This document shows positions 16,626-24,723 of a stretch of 54,837 nucleotides of DNA, in pieces. Position 1 is the first letter of the stretch; each line of letters starts with the position of its first letter. A model generated the notes under the pieces. It was not told where the DNA came from. It worked only from the letters and a program-made list of their open reading frames with translations, and searched no databases. The position numbers and the translations under genes were made by a program. The DNA is from Dehalococcoidia bacterium (GTDB lineage: Bacteria; Chloroflexota; Dehalococcoidia; CAUJGQ01), in assembly GCA_035310145.1 (NCBI GenBank), contig DATGEL010000077.1:1-54837 (forward strand). Reading direction: 5' to 3'.

Positions 16626-17861
16626 GTGGCCGAGCACGCGAACGGGGCGATCACCGGGCAAACGACCGCGGACCTGCAGCCGGGCGCGCTGCGCGGCCTG
16701 CGCGTGCTCGATTGCGGCCAGATCATCGCCGCGCCCTTCGCCGCCTGCCTGCTGGCAGACTTCGGCGCCGACGTGATCAAGGTCGAGCAGCCGGGCATCG
16801 GCGACGCTTACCGCGGCGAGCAGGGCAGTTCTTTCGGCTGGGCGGCGGACGACCGCAACAAGCGTTCGATCACGCTCGACCTGCGCCGGCCGGAGGGCCA
16901 GGCGCTGCTGAAGCGGCTGGTCGCCGTCTCCGACGTGGTGATCGAGAACTTCCTGCCCGGCACGATGGAGCGCTGGCGCCTGGGCTACGACGAGCTGGCG
17001 GCGGTGAACGAGCGCCTGATCATGCTGCGCTGCTCCGGCTTCGGCCAGACCGGCCCCTATGCGCAGAAGTACAGCTTCGACCGCATCGGCCTCGCCATCG
17101 GCGGCATGACCTACGCCACCGGCTTCGCCGACCGGCCCCCCGCGCGGCCCGGCTACTTCGTCGCCGACTACGGCACGGGCCTCTTCGGCGCCTTCGCCGT
17201 GCTCACGGCCATCTACAACCGCGACATCGCCCAGGGCGGGCGCGGCCAGATGATCGACGTCTCGCTCTACGAAACCGTCTGGAAGATGTCGGGCACGGTG
17301 GCGGCGCAGTACGCCAGCAGCGGTCAAATCCGCGAGCGCAACGGCAACACGGTGCCCGGCGTGGTGCCCGCCGAGCAGTTCGAGACGGCCGACGGCCGCT
17401 ACGTCGTGGTCCACGCCGGCACCGACCGCGTCTTCTCTCGCCTCTGCGAGACGATTGGCCGGCCCGAGCTGCGCACGGACCCGCGTTTCGCCACGCCGGC
17501 CGCGCGGCGCCAGCACCAGGACGCGCTGCACGCCGAGATCGCGGTCTGGGTGCGCGGGCTCACGCAGGCGGAGTGCCTGGGCAAGCTCGACGCGGGCGGC
17601 GTGCCGGGCAGCCCGGTGTTCAACATCGCCGACATCTTCGCCGACCCGCACTTCGCCGCCCGCGGCAACATCGTGCGCGTCAAAGATCCGCTGCTGGGCG
17701 AGGTGGCGCAGCCGGGCATCTACCCGCATCTCTCCGCCACGCCCGGCACGATCCGCCGGCCGGCGCCGCTGCTGGGCGACGCCAACGCCGAGATCTACGG
17801 CGGCCTGCTGGGCCTTGCCCCCGACGAACTGGCCGGCCTGCGGCAGAGCGGCGTGATCTAG
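16626..17861 (+). CDS. CaiB/BaiF-type (family III) CoA-transferase
   Basis: Transfers CoA between acyl donors and acceptors through an aspartyl-CoA intermediate. The N-terminal LRVLDCGQIIAAPFAACLLADFGADVIKVE, then DLRRPEGQALLKRLV and the SGFGQTGPY motif, are family hallmarks. The catalytic Asp is likely in FVADYGTGLFGA. A GTG start lies directly behind the hydratase. The 411-aa length is normal. Together with the hydratase and the adjacent PadR regulator it suggests a small acyl-CoA module. Confidence 0.93.
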   Translation: MAEHANGAITGQTTADLQPGALRGLRVLDCGQIIAAPFAACLLADFGADVIKVEQPGIGDAYRGEQGSSFGWAADDRNKRSITLDLRRPEGQALLKRLVAVSDVVIENFLPGTMERWRLGYDELAAVNERLIMLRCSGFGQTGPYAQKYSFDRIGLAIGGMTYATGFADRPPARPGYFVADYGTGLFGAFAVLTAIYNRDIAQGGRGQMIDVSLYETVWKMSGTVAAQYASSGQIRERNGNTVPGVVPAEQFETADGRYVVVHAGTDRVFSRLCETIGRPELRTDPRFATPAARRQHQDALHAEIAVWVRGLTQAECLGKLDAGGVPGSPVFNIADIFADPHFAARGNIVRVKDPLLGEVAQPGIYPHLSATPGTIRRPAPLLGDANAEIYGGLLGLAPDELAGLRQSGVI

Positions 17862-17889
17862 CGTGCCGCGCGTCACTGGTTCCTCGGAC

Positions 17890-17940
17890 GGATCCTCCCC
17901 TTTCCCGGTTGGGGAGACGCGGCCTGCCGCGGGGGTGAGG
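17890..17940. repeat. Degenerate copy of the dispersed CTCCCC/GGGGTGAGG repeat
   Basis: CGGATCCTCCCCTTTCCCGG followed by TTGGGGAGACGC and a GCGGCCTGCCGC hairpin ending GGGGGTGAGG. It resembles the elements at 9361-9433 and 21790-21995 and is non-coding. It lies directly upstream of the PadR promoter. Confidence 0.55.
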
Positions 17941-17948
17941 CAACGTGG

Positions 17949-17954
17949 TATACT
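17949..17954 (+). promoter_or_regulatory. Probable -10 element for the PadR gene
   Basis: TATACT stands 18 bases before ATG 17972. The same hexamer precedes several other genes here (25-100 bases upstream at 37865, 45140 and 45776). No good -35 hexamer is visible. If used, it excludes the in-frame GTG at 17945 as the translation start. Confidence 0.5.
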
Positions 17955-17971
17955 GGTTTCGGAACACACCT

Positions 17972-18433
17972 ATGGGTACCAAGCACCTAGCTGAGCCGCA
18001 GATGCCCACTCCCGACGACGAGCATGAAGAGGCGAACCCGGAGGAAACGGCGCCGTCCGGCGCGCCCGCCGGGCCGCAACCGCCGCCGGCGCTGACGCCG
18101 CCGCGCGATCTGCTGACCGCCTATCTGCTACTGCTGCTACGCAACTGGAACATGCACGGCTACCAGCTAATGCAGCAGCTCATGCTCTTCGGCTACCAAA
18201 CGAACGATCCGGGCAGCATCTACCGCCAGTTGCGCCAGCTCGAACGGCAGGGCTTCATCCGTTCGAGCTGGGAGACGGGTGAGGCCGGCCCGGCGCGGCG
18301 CACCTACACGCTGACCGATGCCGGTAACGCCTTCTTGAACGGCTGGGCCACGGCGATTGAGAACTACCAGAAAACGCTGAAATTCTGGAGCGACCTCTAC
18401 GCCGGCATGGTCAACCCGTTCAAGACCGAGTAA
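17972..18433 (+). CDS. PadR-family transcriptional regulator (PhaQ-like)
   Basis: A winged-helix repressor. After a 40-residue Pro/Glu/Ala-rich N-terminus comes LLTAYLLLLLRNWNMHGYQLMQQLMLFGY, then DPGSIYRQLRQLERQGFIRSSWETG and ARRTYTLTDAGNAFL, the PadR winged helix. The C-terminal helix ENYQKTLKFWSDLYAGM resembles the PadR-type poly-hydroxybutyrate-responsive repressors. That specificity is inference from similarity and from the neighbouring acyl-CoA genes. Possible starts are 17945, 17972 and 18002; 17972 is preferred because TATACT overlaps the first. Confidence 0.87.
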   Translation: MGTKHLAEPQMPTPDDEHEEANPEETAPSGAPAGPQPPPALTPPRDLLTAYLLLLLRNWNMHGYQLMQQLMLFGYQTNDPGSIYRQLRQLERQGFIRSSWETGEAGPARRTYTLTDAGNAFLNGWATAIENYQKTLKFWSDLYAGMVNPFKTE

Positions 18434-18448
18434 GGCCCGCCGCTCGTT

Positions 18449-18829
18449 TCAGGACGTGAGCCGCGCCGTGGTGTCGATCACGCGCGGCCGCTTTTCGACG
18501 CGGCTGAGATGCTCTTCCAGCAAGTCGTGCGGTATCAACCGCACGAACAACCAGAGCCCGATCAGCGCGATCAACCAGTTGTCCAGCCGCCGCAGCGCCT
18601 TCAAGTGCGGCGGCAGAATGTGCAGCGGCGAGAGCACGTAGGCGATCACGATGATCAGCGGCAGCCGGGCGTAGCGCGGCACGCGCTGATCGCGGCGCAG
18701 CCGCCAGGCCAGCCGCAGCTTGCGCGCCAGCGAGAGGCCGAGCACGCGGCCCAGGTTCTCCTGCCTCGCCTGGTTTGCCGGTCGCTCTGTCGTTTCGTTC
18801 ATCATGCGATCCATGCCCGGTCGCGCCAC
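18449..18829 (-). CDS. Small YkvA/DUF1232-like membrane protein
   Basis: A 126-aa protein with a basic N-terminal half (LSLARKLRLAWRLRRDQRVPRYARL) and two hydrophobic segments (PLIIVIAYVLSPLHILPP; NWLIALIGLWLFVRLIP). The spacing resembles DUF1232 (YkvA) proteins, where the first segment carries a D-L-I-P-D motif; here it is H-I-L-P-P, so the match is imperfect. Function unknown. It lies 3 bases beyond the end of the lipoprotein gene's reading frame and is likely in the same transcript. Confidence 0.62.
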   Translation of the reverse strand: MARPGMDRMMNETTERPANQARQENLGRVLGLSLARKLRLAWRLRRDQRVPRYARLPLIIVIAYVLSPLHILPPHLKALRRLDNWLIALIGLWLFVRLIPHDLLEEHLSRVEKRPRVIDTTARLTS

Positions 18830-18832
18830 GGC

Positions 18833-19270
18833 TCACCCGGTGGCGCCGGGGAAAAGCCCGTTGCACCCGTCCATGCCGCTGGTGTCCAGCAGCCAGTTGC
18901 CGCCGCTCTTCACCAGCGCGAAGGGCACCTGCGTCGCCTTCGCCGCGTCGGTGAGCAGCGAAACCGTGGCGCTGGCGTTCTTGCCCGTCACGTTCACGTT
19001 GTCCACGCTTCGCACCGAGTAGCGCGGCGCCAGTTGCTTCTCCTGCGTCAGGAAGTCCTTCGCGTCCTTATCGCTGCACGTGCGCCGCGCCGAGGCGGGC
19101 ACGTCGTCATCCAGGATCGCCTTCGCGTCGCCGCTGTTGTAGTGGCCGACCAGGCTGCTGACCCGGTCCTTGATCTTCGCCGTGTCGTCCTTCGCGGAGC
19201 CGCCGCAGGCCACGGTCAGCACCACGATCGCCGCGCCGGCCAGCGCGGCCGCCCAATCCACCCGCCTCAC
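18833..19270 (-). CDS. Lipoprotein, possibly NTF2/SnoaL-like
   Basis: GTG 19270 gives MRRVDWAAALAGAAIVVLTVAC followed by GGS: a signal peptide with lipobox T-V-A-C, so the mature protein is lipid-anchored at Cys. The frame is open to 19489, but upstream residues are arginine/proline-rich and lack ribosome-binding features. The mature part (DTAKIKDRVSSLVGHYNSGDAKAIL ... QVPFALVKSGGNWLLDTSG) reads like a small NTF2-like fold, with an N-terminal helix, the S-G-D turn and a final GNWLL strand. One cysteine pair (C in RRTCSDKD and in DGCNG) may form a disulfide. Function unknown. Confidence 0.75.
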   Translation of the reverse strand: MRRVDWAAALAGAAIVVLTVACGGSAKDDTAKIKDRVSSLVGHYNSGDAKAILDDDVPASARRTCSDKDAKDFLTQEKQLAPRYSVRSVDNVNVTGKNASATVSLLTDAAKATQVPFALVKSGGNWLLDTSGMDGCNGLFPGATG

Positions 19271-19451
19271 GCACCCGGTCTCCTGCTCTGTGCTTGCCAC
19301 GCCGCTCCTGCCGCGGCAGGCGCCGCGCCGCACGCCGATCATACACCGCGTCACGACCAAACCGGGAAGGGCGGGCGCCCGGCGCTTGCGCCGAGGCGGC
19401 GGAGGGAGCTTGATCAGATCAGGGAGGCCACGTCGGCCGGAGGAAGCGGCG

Positions 19452-20528
19452 ATGCCCCTGCGGGTGGGACTGGTCGGCGCCGGCCACATTGGCGGGGCGC
19501 ACGCGCGGGCGATCCGCGGCGTGATCCGGCGCGAGCTGGCGGACGCCGAGTACGTGGCCGTGGCCGACCGCGAGATCGATCGCGCCCGCCGCTTCGCCGA
19601 GCTGGCCGCGCTGCGCCACGTCTTTGCCGACGGGCATGCGCTGATCGGCCATCCCGAGGTGGACGCCGTCTACGTCTGCACGCCGACGCGCGAACACCGC
19701 GAGCTGGTGCTGCACGCGGCGCGGGCGGGCAAGGCGATCTTCTCTGAGAAGCCGCTGGCGGTGGATCTCGCCACGGCGCGGGAGATGACCGCGGCCGTGC
19801 AGGCCGCAGGGGTGACCAACCAGGTCGGCCTCGTGCTGCGCTTCTCGCCGATCCTCACCGTGCTGAAGGATTTGACGGGCGACGCGCGCCTCGGCCGGCC
19901 GATGGCGCTGATCTTCCGCGACGATCAGTTCTTCCCGATCCAGGGCCACTACGCCAGCGCCTGGCGCAAGGACGTGGCGCTGGCCGGCGGCGGCGCCTTG
20001 ATCGAGCACAGCATTCACGACCTCGACCTGCTGCGCTGGCTGCTGGGCGAGCCCGAGTGGCTGCGCGCCGAGACGCGCAACTACGCCGGCCACGCGGGCA
20101 TCGAGGATCTGGCGCACGTCACCCTGGGCTACGACGGCGGCTGCGTGGCCACGCTGGTCTCGATCTGGCACAACGTGCTGAGCCGGCCCTCGCTGCGCCG
20201 GATCGAAGTCTTCTTCGAAAACGGCTACTTCACGGTCGATCACGACTTTCTCGGCCCGATCCGCATGCACACGAGCTGGGCCGGGCCGGCCGAGTTGAGC
20301 GAGGCGCAGGTGCTCGACCGCTACTTCGCCCTGGCCGGCATCGAGGGCGAGGCGGAGCAGCAGGCGGCGCAACGCTGGTCGCTGCAGGACCTCGCCTTCC
20401 TGCGTGCCGCGGCGGCACACCGGCTGGCCTTCCCCGATTTCGCCGTCGCCCTGCGTGCCCACGAGCTGGTCGATGCCGTTTACCACGCGGCAGCCACGCG
20501 CACGGAGATCCGTTTCAGCAGCGCCTGA
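19452..20528 (+). CDS. Gfo/Idh/MocA family oxidoreductase
   Basis: NAD(P)-dependent sugar/polyol dehydrogenase-like protein of 358 aa. The N-terminal Rossmann motif is GLVGAGHIGGAHARAIRG, the DAVYVCTPTREHREL strand follows, and the family EKPLAVDLATAREM motif carries the lysine used in catalysis. GGALIEHSIHDLDLLRWLLGEP contains the His-Asp pair common near the active site. The ATG at 19452 has GGAGGAAG 8 bases upstream, so the longer open frame from 19170 is rejected. Substrate unknown. Confidence 0.92.
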   Translation: MPLRVGLVGAGHIGGAHARAIRGVIRRELADAEYVAVADREIDRARRFAELAALRHVFADGHALIGHPEVDAVYVCTPTREHRELVLHAARAGKAIFSEKPLAVDLATAREMTAAVQAAGVTNQVGLVLRFSPILTVLKDLTGDARLGRPMALIFRDDQFFPIQGHYASAWRKDVALAGGGALIEHSIHDLDLLRWLLGEPEWLRAETRNYAGHAGIEDLAHVTLGYDGGCVATLVSIWHNVLSRPSLRRIEVFFENGYFTVDHDFLGPIRMHTSWAGPAELSEAQVLDRYFALAGIEGEAEQQAAQRWSLQDLAFLRAAAAHRLAFPDFAVALRAHELVDAVYHAAATRTEIRFSSA

Positions 20529-20533
20529 GCAGT

Positions 20534-21358
20534 TCAGGAGGCAGCCGCGGCCTCCGGCGGCTCGCCGGCGTCTTTCGCCTCGATCGCCTCGACGCGTTGC
20601 ACGAAGCCCAGCACCGCGGCGTTGAACGCCTCCGGCCGTTCGAAGTAGGCCGAATGCCCTGCTCCGGCAATCATCTGGTACTCGGCGTGGGGCACCAGCG
20701 CCGCGGCCCGCTGCACGATGTGCGGCGGCGTGATCGCGTCGTGCTCGCCCACGAGGAAGAGGATCGGCACGCCGCACTCGGCCAGGAAGGGCGAGAAGGT
20801 GCCGCGGTAGCCGGGCTGCAGCGCGAGGAAGTCGGCCGGCCGCTTCGGATTGAGGCGGTTGATCTGGCGATAGAGAAAGGCCATGCACGGGTTGGCCTCG
20901 GCGTACCTCGGCCAGAGGGCGCGCTCGAGCAAGGTGCTGCCGGCGGGCAGGCTCGCCGTGTGCCGGCGTTGCAGCTCGCGGACTTCGTCGCTCACCGAGC
21001 CGGCCGTGCTGCCCGCGAAGATCACGCCGCGCAGCCGCTGCGGCGCCCGCCGGATCAGCCCCGCCGCTGTACGGCCGCCCATCGACTGCGCGACGAAAAC
21101 GAAGCGATCGATATCGAGTTGGTCCAGCAGCTCCAACACATCGGCGGCGAACTGCGCCCGGCCTCCTCCGGTTGAGTCGAGCGACTGCCCGAAGGCCCGG
21201 TGATCGAAGGTCACGCAGCGGTAGTTGGCGCTGAAGACGGGCACCTGCTGCCACCAGCTCATGTGGTTGCCGCCCGCGCCGTGGGCGAAGACGATCGCCG
21301 GTCCCTTCCCCTGGCTCTCGTAGTAGAGTTGAATTCCGTTCACCGCCGCCAATGGCAT
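20534..21358 (-). CDS. Alpha/beta-fold hydrolase
   Basis: A 274-aa single-domain hydrolase. The nucleophile elbow is AQSMGGR, the oxyanion region HGAGGNHMSWW, the acid EHDAITPPH and the catalytic histidine GHSAYFERPEAFN. This complete triad suggests an active esterase or C-C hydrolase of the 3-oxoadipate enol-lactonase/MhpC type; the substrate is not recognisable. It is convergent with the Gfo/Idh/MocA gene, with five bases between the stops. Confidence 0.92.
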   Translation of the reverse strand: MPLAAVNGIQLYYESQGKGPAIVFAHGAGGNHMSWWQQVPVFSANYRCVTFDHRAFGQSLDSTGGGRAQFAADVLELLDQLDIDRFVFVAQSMGGRTAAGLIRRAPQRLRGVIFAGSTAGSVSDEVRELQRRHTASLPAGSTLLERALWPRYAEANPCMAFLYRQINRLNPKRPADFLALQPGYRGTFSPFLAECGVPILFLVGEHDAITPPHIVQRAAALVPHAEYQMIAGAGHSAYFERPEAFNAAVLGFVQRVEAIEAKDAGEPPEAAAAS

Positions 21359-21444
21359 CGTCCTGCCTCCCGCGCTGCACGCGCCCGCGGTGCATTATAG
21401 GCGGTGCGACAAGACGGCGGCGGCGTTTGAGCTGAGGTGCGGGC

Positions 21445-21771
21445 GTGGAACAGTACCCTGCGCTCACCGTCGCGGTGGCCGAGCAGATCGCCGCCCTGCT
21501 GGGCTGTGCGCTGCATGCGGCCTCCTACCGCGCCGGCGGTGCGCCTGTGTTCGAGCTGACCGTGCCCTCGCATTCGCTGGGCGTGCCGGTCTCGCTGCTG
21601 CTCTGGACCGGACTCGGCCGCGCCGATGTGCGCATCGGCGATTCCAGCATGGTCTTCAAGCAGATCGCGCAGGTGGAGCTGTATCCGGGCGTCGAGGTGC
21701 TGTTTCGCCGCTTCACGCCGCCCGGCTACTTGTTCGTCAGCGTCGGCGGCCGCGCGAGCATGGTGGTGTGA
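21445..21771 (+). CDS. Hypothetical protein, 108 aa
   Basis: I do not recognise a family. The GTG-started frame encodes an alternating beta/helix pattern: helix (AVAEQIAALLGCALHAASY), strands (PVFELTVPS, PVSLLLWTGLGRADVRIGD), helix (SMVFKQIAQVEL) and strands (GVEVLFRRFTPPGYLFVSVGG). Composition is like the neighbouring genes and there is no signal peptide. It is divergent from the hydrolase and followed by a repeat element. Its coding potential looks real but no function is inferred. Confidence 0.6.
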   Translation: MEQYPALTVAVAEQIAALLGCALHAASYRAGGAPVFELTVPSHSLGVPVSLLLWTGLGRADVRIGDSSMVFKQIAQVELYPGVEVLFRRFTPPGYLFVSVGGRASMVV

Positions 21772-21789
21772 AGTGGAGCCGCGGCGTGC

Positions 21790-21995
21790 GGCCCTCACCC
21801 CCCTCTCCCATTCGTTGCACGATGGGCGAGGGGCGATCCTTTGGGTACTGCTCCATCGACGTGTAGTTAACCGCACCGGCTATGGAACGCACTGCCCGGG
21901 ATCGCCCCTCTGCTTCTCTTGATTGGACATCGCGCTCCAGGCGACAGGGATCATCGGGAGAAGGAAAGGGGGTCGGGGGTGAGGATGAGGGCCGC
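21790..21995. repeat. Large imperfect inverted repeat element, copy D
   Basis: Outer arms GGCCCTCACCCCCCTCTCCC and the complement of GGGGGTGAGGATGAGGGCC pair imperfectly, and inner arms GAGGGGCGATCC and GGGATCGCCCCTC pair as well. The right arm in reverse complement equals the start of the element at 9361-9433. It is about 200 bp, non-coding and located between a + gene end and a - gene end. It looks like a non-autonomous repeat family rather than a simple terminator. Confidence 0.75.
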
Positions 21996-21999
21996 ACGC

Positions 22000-22794
22000 T
22001 CAGTGCACGAAGATGATGGCCAGGACCAGGGCGAGGCAGAGCAGCGCCGCCATGCCGTCACCCGGGCCCAGGCGCGGGCGCTGCACCGGAAACTCGCGCG
22101 CCTCGGCATCGCCGTAGCCGCGGGCATTCATCGCTTCACCCAGCTCGGCGGCGCGGCGCAGGTTGGCGTTGATCAGCGCGGCGATCCAGCCTTCGACGGC
22201 GCGGCTGCGCGATTCGATGCTGCCCTGCCCCAGCGCCAGGCCGCGCGTCGCCTGCGCCTGGCGCAGCCGCGTGACCTCTTCCGCCATGATCGGCAGGAAG
22301 CGCAGGCTGATCGCGCACATCGTCAGCAGCTCGTCCACCGGCACGCGTAGCCAGCGCAGCGGATGCAGCAGCACGCCCAGCGCCGTCACCGACTCGGAGG
22401 TCGGCGTCGTGCGGTTCACCACCGAGGCAGCCAGCGCCAGCAGCAGCAGGAAGCCCGGCAGTCGCACCGCATCGGCCAGCCCCTTGTCGGTGGCCACGGC
22501 CGGACCGAGGCGCAGCAGCGGCGCGCCGTCCGTCGTGAACACCAGCAACACAATGCCGAGGCTCAAGGCGAAGAGCAGCGGCCGGATGCCGCGCCAGATG
22601 AGCGCGGGCGAGAGCCGGGCCAGCATCAGTGCGCAGAGCAGCAGCGCGGCGACGGCGAAGTGCGCCCACACGCGCCCGGTCAGCGCAAGCGTCATCGCCA
22701 GGATCAGGGTCATCAGCAGCTTGGTGCCGGCCCACAACCGGTGCACCGGCGTGTTCCCCGGCACCGCGCCGATCTCGAGAATGCCCTCAAGCAC
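22000..22794 (-). CDS. ecfT: ECF transporter transmembrane (T) component
   Basis: Membrane coupling subunit of an energy-coupling-factor importer. The 264-aa protein has about five to six hydrophobic segments (LLMTLILAMTLALTG, IRPLLFALSLGIVLLVF, LPGFLLLLALAASVVN). The cytoplasmic coupling helices contain the EcfT-type Ala-Arg-Gly motifs: RQAQATRGLALG and GEAMNARGYGD. GTG 22794 overlaps the end of the upstream ATPase gene by 8 bases; the frame is open further, but inside that gene. It is the last gene of the four-gene operon. Confidence 0.9.
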   Translation of the reverse strand: MLEGILEIGAVPGNTPVHRLWAGTKLLMTLILAMTLALTGRVWAHFAVAALLLCALMLARLSPALIWRGIRPLLFALSLGIVLLVFTTDGAPLLRLGPAVATDKGLADAVRLPGFLLLLALAASVVNRTTPTSESVTALGVLLHPLRWLRVPVDELLTMCAISLRFLPIMAEEVTRLRQAQATRGLALGQGSIESRSRAVEGWIAALINANLRRAAELGEAMNARGYGDAEAREFPVQRPRLGPGDGMAALLCLALVLAIIFVH

Positions 22795-23830
22795 CGGCCG
22801 CGCCCCTTCGCTCGGGCCCGGCCGCGCCAAGCGCCGGCGCCAGCACGGCCGCCGCCCGCTCCACGTCCAGCCAGTCGCCGCCGAAGGCATGGCCACGCGC
22901 GGCCAGCTCTGCGCGCAAGCGCACCAGCGGCGGCGGCGCCAGCCCAGCTTTGGTCAGCAAGTCCGCGTCGCGCAGGACTTCGCCCGTCGCCCCGGCCGCC
23001 GCCACGCGGCCGTCGGCCAGCACGATCACGCGCTCCGCAATCGCCGCCACCTCTTCCAGGTCGTGGGAGACGATCAGCACCGCCGTGTTCTGCTCCTCGC
23101 GCACCCGCTCGATGCAGGCGTAGAGCCGGGCGCGGCCCGGATCGTCGAGCCCGGCCGAGGGCTCGTCCAGCACCAGCACGCGCGGGCGGCGCGCCAGCAG
23201 CACGGCCAGGGCCAGGCGCCGCTGCTCGCCGCCGCTCAGCGTGAACGGATCGCGCGCCCCGTACTGTGTCGGGTCCAGCTCCACAAGACGCAGCGCTTCG
23301 AGCACCGCCGGCGGCGGCCTGGCCAGCAGCTCGCCGATCGTCATTCCGTTCCCGGCGACGCCAGGCGGCAGGATCGGCACGAGGCCGATCGCGACTTCCT
23401 CCATCACGCAGGTGGTGAAGAACTGGTCTTCGGGGTTCTGGAAGGCGAGCATCACCGCGCGCGGCCGCGAGTTGGCCACCGGCTTCGGTCCGCGCCGGCC
23501 AGGCTGCAGCGTCCAATTGTGGCGGGCCAACCAGCGCCGCGGATTCAGCAGGCGCAGCAACCAACGGCCGAATGCCTTCAGACGCCGGCCCCACGCGTTC
23601 AACGTTGGCGGCGCGGTCACGTCCGCGCCGTCCAGCAGCACCCTGCCGCCCGTCGGCGCCAGCAGGCCGGCGACGATGCGAGAGAGGGTGGACTTGCCCG
23701 AACCACTGACGCCGACCACGGCCACGCAGTCGCCGGGCGCGAGGTCGAAGGAGACATCGACCAGCGCCGTGTGCTGCATTGGCGTGCCTTTGAGGTACAT
23801 GTGCCGCAGGTGCTCGACGCAAAGTGTCAT
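22787..23830 (-). CDS. ecfA: ECF transporter ATPase subunit with an insertion after Walker A
   Basis: ABC ATPase of 347 aa. Walker A is GVSGSGKST (40-48), the Q-loop AFQNPEDQFF is near 131, the signature is LSGGEQRRLALA, Walker B is VLVLDEPSAGLD, and the switch is IVSHDLEE. Between the first strands and the Q-loop, about residues 75-122 form an extra basic/aromatic segment (NAWGRRLKAFGRWLLRLL ...) that typical EcfA proteins lack. ATG 23830 overlaps the stop of the upstream ATPase gene (ATGA). With its paralogue it should form the heterodimeric motor of the importer. Confidence 0.9.
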   Translation of the reverse strand: MTLCVEHLRHMYLKGTPMQHTALVDVSFDLAPGDCVAVVGVSGSGKSTLSRIVAGLLAPTGGRVLLDGADVTAPPTLNAWGRRLKAFGRWLLRLLNPRRWLARHNWTLQPGRRGPKPVANSRPRAVMLAFQNPEDQFFTTCVMEEVAIGLVPILPPGVAGNGMTIGELLARPPPAVLEALRLVELDPTQYGARDPFTLSGGEQRRLALAVLLARRPRVLVLDEPSAGLDDPGRARLYACIERVREEQNTAVLIVSHDLEEVAAIAERVIVLADGRVAAAGATGEVLRDADLLTKAGLAPPPLVRLRAELAARGHAFGGDWLDVERAAAVLAPALGAAGPERRGAAGA

Positions 23831-24723
23831 CGCGCACCTCCGCTGACCGAGGTCTGCTCCAGCAGGGCGACAAGCTCGGCGCTGAGGGCGTCGGTTGAAG
23901 TCGGCAACGGATCGATGTCGACGCCCAGCTCGCGCAGCCGCCGCGCCAGCGCCACGGGCGCGGGCAGCGACAGCACGACCTCGGGGTGAGCGCCGATCAG
24001 CTCGCGTGGCGTACCTTGCGCGACGATCTGGCCCGCCTTCAGGACAACAAGCCGGTCGGCCGGCAGCGCCTCCTCCAGGCGATGCGTGATCCACAGCAGG
24101 CCGATGCCGCGCTCGCGACAGCCCAGCAGCAGGCGCTTCGCCTCCTCGCGCGAGGCGCCGTCGAGCAAGGCGGTCGGCTCATCGCAGACGAGATAGTGCG
24201 GGCCGCGCGCCAGCACGCCGGCCAGCGCCAGCCGCTGCTTCTGCCCGCCCGAAAGGCGCCAGGTCGCGTGCGCCTCAAAGCCCTCCAGCCCCACGGAGCG
24301 CAGCGCCTCCAGGCTGCGGCGGCGGCCCTCCGCCGGGTCGAGGCCCGCGGGCATGCCCCAGAGCACGTCTTCGAGCACGCTGGCGCCGACGATCTGATGG
24401 TCGGGGTTCTGGAAGATCAGTCCGACGCGGCGGCGGATCGCCGGCAGATCGCGTGGCTCCGCGGTGGAGAGGCCATCCGCGCAGACGCTGCCCCGCTGCG
24501 GCGCGATCAGGCCATTGAGGTGGCGCGCCAGCGTCGATTTGCCCGAGCCGTTGTGGCCAAGCAGGGCCACGAACTCGCCCGGCGCCAGGCTGAGGGAGAC
24601 ATCGCTCAGCGCGGGCCGCTCCGCTCCCGGCGGCGTATAGCTCAGGCCGGCCACCTGGATGCCGCTGCTCGACGGAGGCTGCGGCTTACCCGGCCACAGG
24701 CGGCGCCTGATCGAACGCATCAC
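23827..24723 (-). CDS. ecfA: ECF transporter ATPase subunit
   Basis: ABC ATPase of 298 aa with Walker A GHNGSGKST, the EcfA-type Q-loop FQNPDHQIVGASVLEDVLWG, signature LSGGQKQRLALAG, Walker B LVCDEPTALLD and switch WITHRLEEA. The VGASVLED region after the Q-loop resembles EcfA1/A2 rather than general importers. Starts GTG-ATG at 24723/24720 overlap the stop of the DUF2232 gene. Translational coupling across all four genes indicates a single complex. Confidence 0.92.
   Translation of the reverse strand: MMRSIRRRLWPGKPQPPSSSGIQVAGLSYTPPGAERPALSDVSLSLAPGEFVALLGHNGSGKSTLARHLNGLIAPQRGSVCADGLSTAEPRDLPAIRRRVGLIFQNPDHQIVGASVLEDVLWGMPAGLDPAEGRRRSLEALRSVGLEGFEAHATWRLSGGQKQRLALAGVLARGPHYLVCDEPTALLDGASREEAKRLLLGCRERGIGLLWITHRLEEALPADRLVVLKAGQIVAQGTPRELIGAHPEVVLSLPAPVALARRLRELGVDIDPLPTSTDALSAELVALLEQTSVSGGAR

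Noticed and set aside
15795-17969. 724-aa open frame on the - strand opposite the hydratase and CoA-transferase
   Set aside because: It mirrors the codon structure of well-identified + strand genes in high-GC DNA, is Arg/His/Ala/Gly-rich and has no family features. The same applies to the long - frames at 581-2236, 6023-7333, 19419-21467 and 52715-54796.
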